From Sphingobacterium sp. UBA7855 (GTDB lineage Bacteria > Bacteroidota > Bacteroidia > Sphingobacteriales > Sphingobacteriaceae): a stretch of DNA of 64,000 bases. The notes beneath the pieces are model-generated. The model saw only the letters and a list, made by a program, of their open reading frames with translations, did no database searches and was not told the DNA's origin. A program made the position numbers and the translations under genes. The DNA lies in assembly GCA_002500745.1 (NCBI GenBank), contig DLST01000007.1, forward strand, positions 229,510 to 293,509, read 5' to 3'. Shown piece by piece: positions 43,849 to 52,851 of this stretch (position 1 is its first letter; every line of letters starts with the position of its first letter).

Positions 43849-45285
43849 ATGTTAAAAACCAAAATAGGGTTGATGACCCTGATCACAGTTACATTAGCTT
43901 GTATCATTGCTGTATTATACGAATTTGATGTTGTAGGCTTTTCGCATGAATTTCTAATGGCTGTCCGTTGGATAGTTGCTACCGTTTTGGTTGTCAATGC
44001 GCTTTTTAAGAAAAATTTGACCACCTGGATTTTGACCTGCATGATTATCGGGATCTTCGTTGGGTTAGATTTTCCAAATCTGGCGATTTCCTTGCAGCCT
44101 TTAAGTAAAGGTTTTATCAAGTTAGTGAAAACAATTGTTGGACCTATTCTCTTTGCAACGCTCGTTTACGGAATTGCAGGCCATTCCGATTTGAAGCAAG
44201 TGGGACGTATGGCATGGAAATCTATGCTGTATTTCTTCTGTGCTACAACCTGTGCTATTTTTATCGGTTTAGGCGCTATTAATCTTACTCGGGCAGGTGT
44301 GGGGGTTGATGTTGCCCATATGCCGCATGAAGAACTTCCTGCGCCCAAAGAAAGTATGGATGAGCATATCCTTAAAACACTTCCTGACCATGTGCATCCC
44401 GTTTATAAATTCACTTCTTTTATACGTGACCTCTTTCCTGAAAACATTGTAAAATCCGTTGCTGATAATCAGGTTCTGCAGATTGTAGTCTTTTCGGTTT
44501 TATTCGGTATCGGATTGGCGATGGTGGAAGAAAAAAAGCGTAAACCTTTGGTAGATTTTACCGAGAGCATGTCTGAAGCGATGTTTAAATTTACAAACAT
44601 CATTATGTATTTTGCCCCAATAGGGGTTGGAGCAGCTATGGCCTATACGGTAGGGCATCTTGGTGTCGATATCTTGAAGAATCTCTTCATGTTATTGGCT
44701 ACGCTGTATTTCGCTTTGATCTGCTTTTTATGTCTGGTCCTTCTCCCTGTCGCGCTTTACTTGAAAATCCCTGTCAAACGGTTTATCAATGCAATTAAAG
44801 AACCTGTTTCAATTGCATTTGCGACAACGAGTTCAGATGCCGCATTACCGAAAGCAATGAGTGCGATGGAAAAATTTGGGGTCCCCCGTAAAATTGTGTC
44901 TTTTGTGATTCCTACCGGGTATAGCTTTAATCTGGACGGAACATCCCTTTACCTGTCATTGGCAGCAATTTTCGTAGCCCAAGCTGCAGGTATACATTTG
45001 TCGTTTGGCCATCAACTGATGATTGCCTTTACATTGATGATCACATCAAAAGGCGTTGCCGCCGTTCCAAGAGCTTCATTAATTATTTTAATTGCTACAG
45101 CTGATCAGTTTGGATTGCCTACATTTGTTATTGCTGCAATTTTGGGTATTGATGAATTGATGGACATGGCCCGCACTTCGGTAAATGTTGTGGGAAATTG
45201 TCTTGCAACGGTTGTTGTCGCTAAATGGGAAGGAGAGTTTGATGAGGAAGCCCCTTATCGCGAAGATAAAGAAGAACTGGTGTAG
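43849..45285 (+). CDS. Dicarboxylate/amino acid:cation symporter (DAACS family, GltP/DctA type)
   Basis: 478 residues with eight or so membrane segments and two re-entrant hairpins. Diagnostic parts: KEPVSIAFATTSSDAALPKAM (HP1 with the serine-rich motif), TGYSFNLDGTSLYL (NMDGT-type motif in TM7) and TSKGVAAVPRASLI (HP2), plus DELMDMARTSVNVVGN in TM8 with the substrate-binding Arg and Asp. It imports glutamate, aspartate or C4-dicarboxylates with Na+ or H+. It has its own consensus promoter and terminator and is monocistronic. Confidence 0.95.
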   Translation: MLKTKIGLMTLITVTLACIIAVLYEFDVVGFSHEFLMAVRWIVATVLVVNALFKKNLTTWILTCMIIGIFVGLDFPNLAISLQPLSKGFIKLVKTIVGPILFATLVYGIAGHSDLKQVGRMAWKSMLYFFCATTCAIFIGLGAINLTRAGVGVDVAHMPHEELPAPKESMDEHILKTLPDHVHPVYKFTSFIRDLFPENIVKSVADNQVLQIVVFSVLFGIGLAMVEEKKRKPLVDFTESMSEAMFKFTNIIMYFAPIGVGAAMAYTVGHLGVDILKNLFMLLATLYFALICFLCLVLLPVALYLKIPVKRFINAIKEPVSIAFATTSSDAALPKAMSAMEKFGVPRKIVSFVIPTGYSFNLDGTSLYLSLAAIFVAQAAGIHLSFGHQLMIAFTLMITSKGVAAVPRASLIILIATADQFGLPTFVIAAILGIDELMDMARTSVNVVGNCLATVVVAKWEGEFDEEAPYREDKEELV

Positions 45286-45318
45286 AAAAGTATAGGGACT
45301 GGTAAATAGTCTACTACT

Positions 45319-45358
45319 AAAAATGCAGTTTTAACCAAGGTTAAAACTGCATTTTTTA
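45319..45358. terminator. Bidirectional terminator between the symporter and YchJ genes
   Basis: 18-bp perfect stem (45319-45336 with 45339-45356) with a two-base loop; T-rich in both directions. Confidence 0.92.
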
Positions 45359-45745
45359 TTATTTAACTGTGCCCTCTACATAGTACCAGAGGTCACCTTG
45401 TTTTTTGAAGGTAGACTTTTCATGGTGAACCTGCACTTGCATCTGTGCATCCAGATAATGTGCTTCGAACTCAACGGTATGGAGCGTAGATTTAAGAATT
45501 TGAAGCTGCATCCATTTATTCTCCATTGCCCAATGTCCGATGGCCCGTTTATTTTGGAACCTTCTTGTCGAGGGATGAAATGTACGGTATAAAAAATCGA
45601 TTTCTTTTTTTACAAAGGCACTATATCGTGCGCGCATTAATGCTTCTGCTGTATGTGCTTTGGCATGGCAACGATGTATTTGTTGGCAGCATTCATCATA
45701 GTTGATGCCCGTGCCACAGGGACATAAATGGCCTGATTCCATCAC
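45359..45745 (-). CDS. YchJ-family protein (SEC-C metal-binding motif)
   Basis: 128 residues. N-terminal SEC-C zinc motif CPCGTGINYDECCQ, then an NTF2-like/YchJ domain with EALMRARYSAFVKKEIDFLYRTFHPS. The family (UPF0225) is widespread, cytosolic, of unknown function. It is the last gene of the unit metN-metI-metQ-ychJ, starting 12 bases after metQ, although a functional link to methionine uptake is not known. Confidence 0.9.
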   Translation of the reverse strand: MMESGHLCPCGTGINYDECCQQIHRCHAKAHTAEALMRARYSAFVKKEIDFLYRTFHPSTRRFQNKRAIGHWAMENKWMQLQILKSTLHTVEFEAHYLDAQMQVQVHHEKSTFKKQGDLWYYVEGTVK

Positions 45746-45756
45746 TTTTCTAAATT

Positions 45757-46569
45757 TTACCAGCCTTTAATCGCACCATTTTTAAACACTTTTTTAGCTG
45801 TTGCTTCTACTTCGGGTGACTGATAGGCTTGAATAAACTGTTGTACCTTCTCATCGTTTTTATTATCTGCGCGGGCAACAATCAGGTTCACATAAGGAGA
45901 TTCCTTGTCTTCTGTAAATAAACCTTGTTTTTCTGGATCCAGTCCAGCTTGAGCGGCAAAACTATTGTTGATGATGGCAATGGTCACTTGCGGATCATCA
46001 AGAACGCGAGGCAGCTGCGGAGCTTCCATTTCGATAATTTTAATCTGTTTTGGATTAGTCACGATATCGGTCACTTTGGGTTGTATACCTACATTTTCTC
46101 TTAATCCGATAATGCCTTCTCGTTGGAGAAGCAGCAGTGAACGTCCACCATTGGTGGGATCATTAGGAATAGCTATAACGGCACCAGGCTGTAAAGCAGT
46201 GATCGTTTTTATTTTGTTTGAATAGGCAACGATGGGAAATACAAAGGTGTTTCCAACGATGGTTAATTTAGTGAAACCGCGTTGTTTCGATTGCTCCTGT
46301 AAGTAGGGCTGATGCTGGAACACATTCACATCAATATCACCCTGATTTAATGCCTCATTCGGTACCACATAATCATTGAAAGCCACCAACTCAACATCGA
46401 GATCGAACTTTTCTTTCGCAACCTTCTTAGCCGTTTCTGCAAGCTCTTTTTCTGGACCTGATACCACACCCACTTTAAGGATATGCTCTTTCTTTTCTTT
46501 GTTATTGCATGCCACAACCGTGAGGAGACTGAGGGCTAAGATTACAAATGCATAGTTCAATTTTTTCAT
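45757..46569 (-). CDS. metQ: Methionine ABC transporter substrate-binding lipoprotein (MetQ/NlpA)
   Basis: 270 residues from the ATG at 46569 (an in-frame ATG at 46578 is also possible). Signal with lipobox TVVAC anchors it. NlpA/MetQ features: KVGVVSGPEKELAETAKKVAKEKF, NVFQHQPYL, IAIPNDPTNGGRSL and a C-terminal K-x-FKNGAIKGW-like end. It binds L- or D-methionine for MetNI. Third gene of metN-metI-metQ, 15 bases after metI. Confidence 0.93.
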   Translation of the reverse strand: MKKLNYAFVILALSLLTVVACNNKEKKEHILKVGVVSGPEKELAETAKKVAKEKFDLDVELVAFNDYVVPNEALNQGDIDVNVFQHQPYLQEQSKQRGFTKLTIVGNTFVFPIVAYSNKIKTITALQPGAVIAIPNDPTNGGRSLLLLQREGIIGLRENVGIQPKVTDIVTNPKQIKIIEMEAPQLPRVLDDPQVTIAIINNSFAAQAGLDPEKQGLFTEDKESPYVNLIVARADNKNDEKVQQFIQAYQSPEVEATAKKVFKNGAIKGW

Positions 46570-46584
46570 ATCATCCAATTTATA

Positions 46585-47238
46585 TTATCGATGGTTTACT
46601 TTTTTTGAGATGTAATCTCCTGTGTATTGCAACAGGAATACGATTAAAATTAATAAAATTAAAACAGAATTCATGATAAAAGTATCATAGCCGACATAAC
46701 CATACTGATAACCAATCTGTCCCAGTCCACCAGCACCTACAGCGCCACCCATTGCGGAGTAACCAACAAGAGTAATTAACGTAATTGTTGCATTGTTTAC
46801 AAGCGAGGGGAGAGCCTCAGGAAGCAACACTTTAAAAATCACCTGTTTTGCGTTTGCGCCCATTGCTCTTGCGGCCTCAATCAGGCCATTCGGAATTTCA
46901 AGTAAGCTATTTTCCACAAGTCTTGCAATAAAAGGTGCTGCACCTATACTCAATGGAACCAATGCTGCGGACATCCCGATTGATGTTCCGACAATATGAC
47001 GTGTAAACGGAATCATCCATACAATAAGTATAATGAATGGAATAGACCTAAAAATATTCACGAACAAGGATACAAGTTGGTGCATACCTTTGTTTTCGAG
47101 CAACTGATGCTTTCGGGTTAAGAAAAGATATATTCCAAGGGGTAGCCCCAGGAGAAAGCCAAAAAAGCCCGACAGAAAAGTCATGGCTAAGGTCTCTAAA
47201 GTACCTGATAACAGCAGTGTAAATACCTGATCAGACAT
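46585..47238 (-). CDS. metI: Methionine ABC transporter permease
   Basis: 217 residues with five or six membrane segments. The EAA motif for the ATPase is EAARAMGANAKQVIFKVLLPEALP. N-terminal TLAMTFLSGFFGFLLGLPLGIYLFL and FRSIPFIILIVWMIPFTR are typical of MetI. It overlaps the end of metN by eight bases, so translation is coupled. Confidence 0.95.
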   Translation of the reverse strand: MSDQVFTLLLSGTLETLAMTFLSGFFGFLLGLPLGIYLFLTRKHQLLENKGMHQLVSLFVNIFRSIPFIILIVWMIPFTRHIVGTSIGMSAALVPLSIGAAPFIARLVENSLLEIPNGLIEAARAMGANAKQVIFKVLLPEALPSLVNNATITLITLVGYSAMGGAVGAGGLGQIGYQYGYVGYDTFIMNSVLILLILIVFLLQYTGDYISKKVNHR

Positions 47239-48250
47239 AGCCTAATATTTTTGTTTGTGCATGTTTTTCTTTTAAGAAAAATATACTGTTTGTTATATTT
47301 TCTTGTTCTCCGGATAGTTCAGCCAATATAACACCGAATTTTAGTTCGCCAATATAGTCGATTTGTGCCGTAATAATATTTGTTTTGACACCAAATTTTT
47401 GTTCCAATTGCGCAATAAAAGAGATGGATTCTTCATTTGAGGTGAGGTAGATTTCTACCAGTGGATTCCCCGTAGCTTTTAATCGTTCCAGGAAACTCAA
47501 TGGAATTTCAACTGCAAGTGAAGATTGAATAAAATTCTTGGTGGTTGTCTCTTTTGGATTGGCAAATATTTCCTCTACCGGGCCCGTTTCAATCAGTCTT
47601 CCCTTGTCTAATACGGCCACTTGGTCACAGACACTTTTTATAACCTCCATTTCGTGTGTGATCAGCAATATTGTTAGGTCAAGCTGCTTATTTATTTTTT
47701 TTAGCAGCTTGAGGATGGCATTTGTTGTCGCTGGATCGAGCGCACTTGTAGCCTCGTCGCAAAGAAGTATATAGGGGTCGTTGGCTAAGGCTCTTGCAAT
47801 GGCAACGCGCTGCTTTTGACCGCCTGAAAGATTTGCAGGATAAACCTCGGCCTTGTCTTCCAATCCTACCAAATGCAGTAGTTCCACTACCTTTTGATGG
47901 ATAAAATCTTTTGATTTTCCCTCCAGTTCAAGTGGAAAAGATATGTTTTCATATACCGTTCTTGAGGATAAGAGATTGAAATGCTGAAAAATCATTCCAA
48001 TTTTTCTCCTTTTCAGTATAAGGCTACTGGCGGACAGCGACATCAAATCGTCGCTTTCTATCATTACTTGACCAGAATCTGGTCTTTCTAGCAGGTTGAC
48101 ACAGCGTATCAATGTACTTTTTCCGGCCCCAGAGGAACCTATAACGCCGAAAATTTCTCCTCTGCCGATAGACAGTGAGACATCTTTTAAGGCATCAATA
48201 CGCGCGGCTTTTACTTCAAACGATTTGGATATGTTGTTTAGTTGAATCAT
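47231..48250 (-). CDS. metN: Methionine ABC transporter ATP-binding protein with C-terminal NIL domain
   Basis: 339 residues. ABC motifs: GSSGAGKSTLIR, LSGGQKQRVAIARAL, ILLCDEATSALDP, ITHEM. The last ~90 residues are a NIL regulatory domain (V-x-I-x-L-x-SNEESISFIAQLEQKFGVKTNII) that in E. coli MetN binds methionine to inhibit transport. First gene of the metNIQ operon; no S-box or other SAM riboswitch was found in its short leader. Confidence 0.95.
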   Translation of the reverse strand: MIQLNNISKSFEVKAARIDALKDVSLSIGRGEIFGVIGSSGAGKSTLIRCVNLLERPDSGQVMIESDDLMSLSASSLILKRRKIGMIFQHFNLLSSRTVYENISFPLELEGKSKDFIHQKVVELLHLVGLEDKAEVYPANLSGGQKQRVAIARALANDPYILLCDEATSALDPATTNAILKLLKKINKQLDLTILLITHEMEVIKSVCDQVAVLDKGRLIETGPVEEIFANPKETTTKNFIQSSLAVEIPLSFLERLKATGNPLVEIYLTSNEESISFIAQLEQKFGVKTNIITAQIDYIGELKFGVILAELSGEQENITNSIFFLKEKHAQTKILGYV

Positions 48251-48283
48251 TGACTCTGTCAGGAGTTAAATGTTTTATTTGGA

Positions 48284-48316
48284 CAAATGTATGATGATGC
48301 CATAAATGTACACAAA
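48284..48316 (-). promoter_or_regulatory. Probable promoter of metNIQ
   Basis: Minus-strand TACATTTG (-7, plus 48284-48291) preceded by TTTG (plus 48313-48316) with 21 bases between; leader of ~30 bases to the metN ATG. Confidence 0.7.
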
Positions 48317-48351
48317 TGCCACGGATAAAAAAGAACTCATTACGCCCTTTT

Positions 48352-49212
48352 TTATAGTGTTTTGTAGGCCGAAATTACTTGCTTTGCCGATCCGAGTTTA
48401 TCAATGCCATATTCGATAATATCACCATCTCGAAGGAACCTTTGCGGCGATTTTCCCATTCCAGATCCTGCAGGCGATCCTGTAGAAATAATATCACCTG
48501 GAAGTAAGCTCATGAATTGACTCAAATAGGAAATTAACTTGGGTATACGATAGATAAAATCGCTGGTATTACCATCTTGCATAAGTTCACCATTGAGCTT
48601 CAGCCATATTCTTAAATTATCGATATCTTCTATTTCGTCTTTAGTAGCTATAAACGGACCGATAGGTGCGAAGGTGTCACATCCTTTACCTTTATCCCAG
48701 GTTCCGCCGCGTTCAATTTGAAATTCACGCTCCGTAACATCGTTGTGCAGCACGTAGCCAAATACATGATCCAGCGCCTCTTCCTCCGTCACGTAGGAAG
48801 CCTTTTTTCCTATAACGATGGCAAGTTCAGTTTCCCAATCTGATTTCACAGAGGATTTCGGAAGGGTAATTCCATCAAAAGGACCGTTGAACGCCGATAC
48901 AGATTTCATAAAGACAATAGGTTCTGAAGCCTGCTCCAATTTTGTCTCTTTCACATGATCATCAAAATTAAGTCCTACGCAGAGAATTTTGGAAGGGGCT
49001 TCCAATGGTGTTCCGATACGCTCATCATCAGCTATCTCTTCAAGCTTGTCACTATGCTCAATGACGTAGGTTTGAAGTCTTTCCAAATTCGAAATATCCG
49101 CAAAGAAATCGCGGTTATATTGGAAATTTCCTACTGAAACATCATATCTCTTTTCGTTTAAAATGACTCCCGCCTTTTCGGAGCCCTTTGCGCCATATCT
49201 AAAAATCTTCAT
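48352..49212 (-). CDS. Fumarylacetoacetate hydrolase family protein
   Basis: 286 residues from the ATG at 49212, which matches the usual MKIFRYG start; a longer frame to 49263 crosses the -7 box at 49219-49226. FAH catalytic fold: ILCVGLNFDDHVKETK, MKSVSAFNGPFDGITLP, DWETELAIVIGKKA (metal-binding Glu/Asp), GYVLHNDVTEREFQ and GDIISTGSPAGSGMG. Members hydrolyse C-C bonds of beta-diketones or decarboxylate keto acids in aromatic or sugar-acid degradation. Substrate unknown. Confidence 0.9.
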   Translation of the reverse strand: MKIFRYGAKGSEKAGVILNEKRYDVSVGNFQYNRDFFADISNLERLQTYVIEHSDKLEEIADDERIGTPLEAPSKILCVGLNFDDHVKETKLEQASEPIVFMKSVSAFNGPFDGITLPKSSVKSDWETELAIVIGKKASYVTEEEALDHVFGYVLHNDVTEREFQIERGGTWDKGKGCDTFAPIGPFIATKDEIEDIDNLRIWLKLNGELMQDGNTSDFIYRIPKLISYLSQFMSLLPGDIISTGSPAGSGMGKSPQRFLRDGDIIEYGIDKLGSAKQVISAYKTL

Positions 49213-49218
49213 AAGCCG

Positions 49219-49226
49219 CAAATATA
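49219..49226 (-). promoter_or_regulatory. -7 box abutting the FAH-family gene
   Basis: Minus-strand TATATTTG, six bases before the ATG at 49212; predicts a near-leaderless transcript. Confidence 0.5.
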
Positions 49227-49270
49227 CGGATTTTGTCCCAAAAAGGGCGGAAAGTAACAGCAATTAACAA

Positions 49271-50203
49271 TTAATCGATATGTAAATTGTCTATACAATT
49301 ATTATCCAAAAGCGGGTATTTAAACGGAAATCTCTCCTGAACAATCTTTTTGTTACTTACCCATGTGCCATCGAGTATCATTTCCTGTCCTTTTTTTCCC
49401 AGCATCCACCGGATCAAAAATGACGGGGTAGGCAGCCTCAAGTAGAAAGGGCCGTATTTACGCCTGGCGATCCTTTTTGTAAATTCGCCAAGGGGAAGCG
49501 GTTCAGATGAGCAGGCATTGTAAATACCTGCGAGGTTATTGTTTTGTATGCCAAATAACAACATATGACAGAGATCATCCATATGGATCCAGCTGAGCAT
49601 CTGCTTGCCCGAACCCAATATCGGAATTGAACGGAAGGGTAGGAAGCGGCCGACTTCCTTTAATAATCCCTGGTCCTTGCTGATCACAACTCCAAAGCGG
49701 AATACAACAAGTCTTTTTCCCAACGTTTCAATAGGTTTAACACTTCCTTCCCAAAGGTTGCAAACCCAGGATAGAAAATTGCCGCCTTGAGGGTCTTCTT
49801 CTGCAAAAGGCCTTTTCTGGTACAGGTCGTCCGCTCCATACCAACCAATAGCGGAGGCAGATATAACTGCTTTAACATGATTTGGCAGCTTTTTTAAACT
49901 TTGGTAAAGCAACTGCCCACTTTCTACGCGGCTGGCAATAATTTCTTGCTGATACGCTTTTGTCCAGCGCTTGGCGTTGAGATTTGCACCTGCCAGATTG
50001 ATGATATAGTCAGCTTCTTGAATCGATTTGACATCTATTTCCTGTTTTTTGGGATCCCAATGTACATATTTGACGTTGGCCTGGGCAGGATACGACTTGG
50101 GATTTCTTGTAAAAATAATCACGTCATAGTGATTGGCAACCAATAGCTTTGTCAAATGGAGACCAATAGCTCCACTACCACCTGTAATAACCACTTTCTC
50201 CAT
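49271..50203 (-). CDS. TIGR01777-family epimerase/oxidoreductase (SDR superfamily)
   Basis: 310 residues. N-terminal VVITGGSGAIGLHLTKLL is the NAD(P)-binding GxxGxxG of extended SDRs; YIINLAGANLNAKRW and SASAIGWYGA (YxxxK-like Tyr region displaced) are typical of the YfcH/SulA group. C-terminal conserved LRLPTPSFLIRWMLG. Biological substrate unknown. It lies ~60 bases upstream of the FAH-family gene and may share a transcript. Confidence 0.9.
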   Translation of the reverse strand: MEKVVITGGSGAIGLHLTKLLVANHYDVIIFTRNPKSYPAQANVKYVHWDPKKQEIDVKSIQEADYIINLAGANLNAKRWTKAYQQEIIASRVESGQLLYQSLKKLPNHVKAVISASAIGWYGADDLYQKRPFAEEDPQGGNFLSWVCNLWEGSVKPIETLGKRLVVFRFGVVISKDQGLLKEVGRFLPFRSIPILGSGKQMLSWIHMDDLCHMLLFGIQNNNLAGIYNACSSEPLPLGEFTKRIARRKYGPFYLRLPTPSFLIRWMLGKKGQEMILDGTWVSNKKIVQERFPFKYPLLDNNCIDNLHID

Positions 50204-50293
50204 GAATCGAACGTTGATTTTAGTAAATTAATTTGAACATTTCACTCCTCCCTATATTACTGATACTAAATATACTGTTTTGGTTTATAAAAA

Positions 50294-50589
50294 TCATGAA
50301 TTATCCTTAGCAGCCAGGTATTTTTCGTTGTCATAGCCTGATCCCGCAATACGCTTTAGTAATGCATTTAAGAACATTTTTCCTGCATTGTAGTCGAGTG
50401 TCGCTGTTTGCTCATCGTCGTTTCAGTCTACTTCAGCATGAGCTGAAGCGCATTTTCTATAGGTTTTTTGCACATAGCACAATTTCCAGGAATTTTGATG
50501 TCGCTAGCTATTAAATTGTTGTCTTGCGCATAGTTTGTAAGAGCGCATAGCGAGACCATCCCTGTCGCGATATCATGTTGTATTTTCAT
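50294..50589 (-). pseudogene. Decayed heavy-metal-associated (HMA) domain secreted protein
   Basis: Starts with ATG at 50589 and a signal-like N-terminus, then IKIPGNCAMCKKPIENA with the CxxC-type metal motif. The frame then breaks near 50431-50448 and continues in another frame as HAEVD*NDDEQTATLDYNAGK and LLKRIAGSGYDN, ending at the stop at 50294-50296. One in-frame TGA stands where the family usually has Trp. The frameshift coincides with a perfect inverted repeat CTTCAGC-ATGA-GCTGAAG, suggesting a five-base insertion made by template switching. An intact copy would be a periplasmic copper-binding protein of the kind common in Sphingobacteriaceae. Confidence 0.75.
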
Positions 50590-50643
50590 AGCATGAAATG
50601 AAAGAATTAATTTGCCCCTTGTCCGTAAAAACGATATAAAATA

Positions 50644-51510
50644 CTAGTTGGATTTCGAAAGCTTTTGAAAACTCATACCACTCCATTGAAATTCTTCCTG
50701 CTTTTTTGTGATTTTAAGATTTGGATTTTCTACATTATCGTCCAAAGCTTCCCCTTCTTCGATGTATTTATAGATAATCTGATTGTTTTTGCCATGTTCG
50801 GAAGGAAATAGCATCTTTTCATCGTAATAATAAATACCCGCATCAGCGACCGAATACCGACTCGGTAGATCAATAAGTTGCTTTCCTGTCCAGGCCATAT
50901 AGTAATATTCTGATGGTATGCCGCAGGCTTCACCCAAAAACTCCATACGCAGAATCTGCTTGACGTTTTGCAGACCCATTGCCGGAAGCAATTTACTTTG
51001 AGCGAAGGTTTGCCCAGAGTAGGTGAAACGATAGGTATGTTCTGCTAGAAAATCTCCATTTGCATCGAGAATTTTGACACCTGTTGAGAAGTGATTCTGT
51101 TCGTCGCTACTTTCAGTCAAACGATCAAAACCGTATATGTATTGCGAGCCATCTGAGGCGCTTTGTTTTCCAAGCGCCAATAGCCCCAGCCAAATAAAGC
51201 CAGTTTTTTTGATGCCGTCTTTAGTATAGGTTATTTCATGCCAAGGGGCATAAAAATTTTTTATGGTATTTCCCTTAAATGGTGGGCTAGTGATCGTAAC
51301 AACATTTCCTACAGATAGCGAATCAACCATGGCAGCTTTAAGATTAGGTTGCTTGCGCACGTAAGCTTTTGCTGCAAAGACGGTGGTCTGCTGACCAGCC
51401 CGAACATTCCATAAGTTGAAGTTATCGTCGAAGTTTAAATTTTCTTGCGCTTCTGTGTAGAGTGGCCCTGCACCGAGTATAACTAAACAGTATCCAATTA
51501 ATTTTCTCAT
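50644..51510 (-). CDS. Secreted protein with SH3-like N-terminal domain, unknown function
   Basis: 288 residues. Signal peptide (cleavage after TEA-Q region). Residues ~35-105 (TVFAAKAYVRKQPNLKAAMVDSLSVGNVVTI) look like a bacterial SH3 domain; the rest has beta-rich segments (YIYGFDRLT, HTYRFTYSGQTF). I do not recognise the C-terminal part. Periplasmic or surface-exposed; role unknown. It is downstream of the HMA pseudogene in coordinates but transcribed before it on the minus strand, with 54 bases between. Confidence 0.72.
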   Translation of the reverse strand: MRKLIGYCLVILGAGPLYTEAQENLNFDDNFNLWNVRAGQQTTVFAAKAYVRKQPNLKAAMVDSLSVGNVVTITSPPFKGNTIKNFYAPWHEITYTKDGIKKTGFIWLGLLALGKQSASDGSQYIYGFDRLTESSDEQNHFSTGVKILDANGDFLAEHTYRFTYSGQTFAQSKLLPAMGLQNVKQILRMEFLGEACGIPSEYYYMAWTGKQLIDLPSRYSVADAGIYYYDEKMLFPSEHGKNNQIIYKYIEEGEALDDNVENPNLKITKKQEEFQWSGMSFQKLSKSN

Positions 51511-51645
51511 ATTTCACCGTTCTTTATTGCAAAAATAGACCAATTGGTCCTAAACTTGATCACTGGTTTCAGGTATTTTTTAGCAGTCGTAGGGAATTTT
51601 TATCTATCCACAAGTTCAGCTATGTTATGGTTCTATTAACTCTTC

Positions 51646-52305
51646 TCAAACTTTTATGCTACCCAAGTGCAAACTATCTGTATTACCTTCGCCATAGCTT
51701 TCTAAAAAGAAGATAAACATTTCATAGGTCACTTCATTTTTATTTTTCTTGATCTTAATGTTTTGTTTTCCAGAAGATAAGGTGCTTTCTAAGTCATTGG
51801 TCAACATCTGAAAGGGCACTCCTTCATCTGCCGCACTATACAAAACTAAGAAGGAGTTGTAGTGCTGGGTTTTATATTTTTCTTCCAGATAGGTGTCATA
51901 TTCCCAAGTAACTTCAAGCACTTGATTTTCATGATCATATTCGATGCTATAAGAACTGATGGGATTTGGACTTCCTTTTGCGATCATAAACTTCTGCCAG
52001 TCAATCGCAAATCCATCATCTTGACGAATGAGAGCTTCTTTCAAATTATACGACATCGCGGCGTCGTATGGCCTTTTAGGAGCGCTATATGTCTTATACC
52101 CCAATTTGATGATCGGATTGAGCATAATGATATGTGACCTCACCATTTTGAAACGTGTTCGAGAGAGCAACTGACCAGCACTGGGCTTTCGCTTTTTTAC
52201 GCGAGGAAGAGACCGTACATAATTTCCTGCTTTAGTCAAAACAAATACAACAGAACCTGCCTTTCCCGAGACAGATCCATTGACGCCATTTTTAAGGATT
52301 GCCAT
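51646..52305 (-). CDS. DUF6266 family protein
   Basis: 219 residues from the ATG at 52305 (an in-frame ATG at 52344 would add an untypical extension). The N-terminus MAILKNGVNGSVSGKAGSVV followed by RSLPRVKKRKPSAGQLLSRTRF is the DUF6266 pattern, a family with many paralogues in Sphingobacterium and Pedobacter. The rest looks like a beta-sandwich (SYSIEYDHENQVLEVTWEYD, SFLVLYSAADEG). No signal peptide or lipobox. Function unknown; it sits alone, flanked by a repeat-rich intergenic region. Confidence 0.85.
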   Translation of the reverse strand: MAILKNGVNGSVSGKAGSVVFVLTKAGNYVRSLPRVKKRKPSAGQLLSRTRFKMVRSHIIMLNPIIKLGYKTYSAPKRPYDAAMSYNLKEALIRQDDGFAIDWQKFMIAKGSPNPISSYSIEYDHENQVLEVTWEYDTYLEEKYKTQHYNSFLVLYSAADEGVPFQMLTNDLESTLSSGKQNIKIKKNKNEVTYEMFIFFLESYGEGNTDSLHLGSIKV

Positions 52306-52689
52306 AATTGCTTTATTAAGTTTATAAATATTTAATATAAGCATTAAAGCTGGTAAAACCTAATATCAATTTATCCCTATAAACAAAATTTATACATTTT
52401 TTAGCCAGTAATTAGTCACTACTTCGTCACTACTGACTGAATGATGACTGAGTAATCACTGAACGAGCACTGAATAAGCACTGTCTAAATGGCAAATTTG
52501 GGTATGAATTGATTAGGTTTTGCTAGCCTTAGAAATTAGCGGAGTAAAATTTTGGATGGGCTATGCCTTTGTAACAAAAATTTCATCAAACCATAGTTGA
52601 TCGTTGTGTAGTAGCTTTACTGATTAAAAGGGATTTTACTTTTTTGTAAATAAACTACTAAGTATATAGATTTTATTGTGGAATAGTTT
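52306..52689. other. AT-rich intergenic region holding tandem repeats
   Basis: About 380 bases without a credible gene between DUF6266 and the SusC operon. Apart from the 11-bp repeats (52434-52488) it shows two further copies of GTCACTAC (52414-52433 region) and otherwise AT-rich sequence. Confidence 0.5.
52434..52488. repeat. Five tandem copies of an 11-bp degenerate repeat
   Basis: Copies: TGACTGAATGA, TGACTGAGTAA, TCACTGAACGA, GCACTGAATAA, GCACTGTCTAA, exactly adjacent. Consensus KSACTGAATAA; each copy keeps ACTG. The 11-bp period is close to one helical turn, so a repeated sequence would present on one face of DNA. No CRISPR-like spacing. Confidence 0.75.
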
Positions 52690-52697
52690 TATATTTG
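52690..52697 (+). promoter_or_regulatory. -7 box for the SusC/SusD-sulfatase operon
   Basis: TATATTTG, full consensus match; no -33 box at 19-21 bases. A start near 52701 would give a 260-base leader. Confidence 0.45.
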
Positions 52698-52761
52698 GTT
52701 AGTCGTTAACGATTGGCGTTGGCAACGATTATAAAATTATCTCATTAAATATTATACAAGT

Positions 52762-52851
52762 ATGAAAAACGACTACTTTTTCTATCGAGAGAGCTATTGC
52801 TTCATTACATCTAATTATTATCTATTTATTTGTCGAATGCGCATGTGCTGA
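52762..52851 (+). CDS. Possible 29-residue leader peptide upstream of susC-like gene
   Basis: ATG at 52762 to TGA at 52849-52851, inside the predicted transcript leader. The peptide is rich in Tyr, Phe and Cys (MKNDYFFYRESYC). Its stop codon lies in the first of three hairpins, an arrangement seen in attenuators, but nothing else proves translation. Confidence 0.25.
   Translation: MKNDYFFYRESYCFITSNYYLFICRMRMC

Noticed and set aside
48251..48351. SAM riboswitch upstream of metN
   Set aside because: The leader is ~30 bases after the likely transcript start and has no S-box-like conserved blocks.
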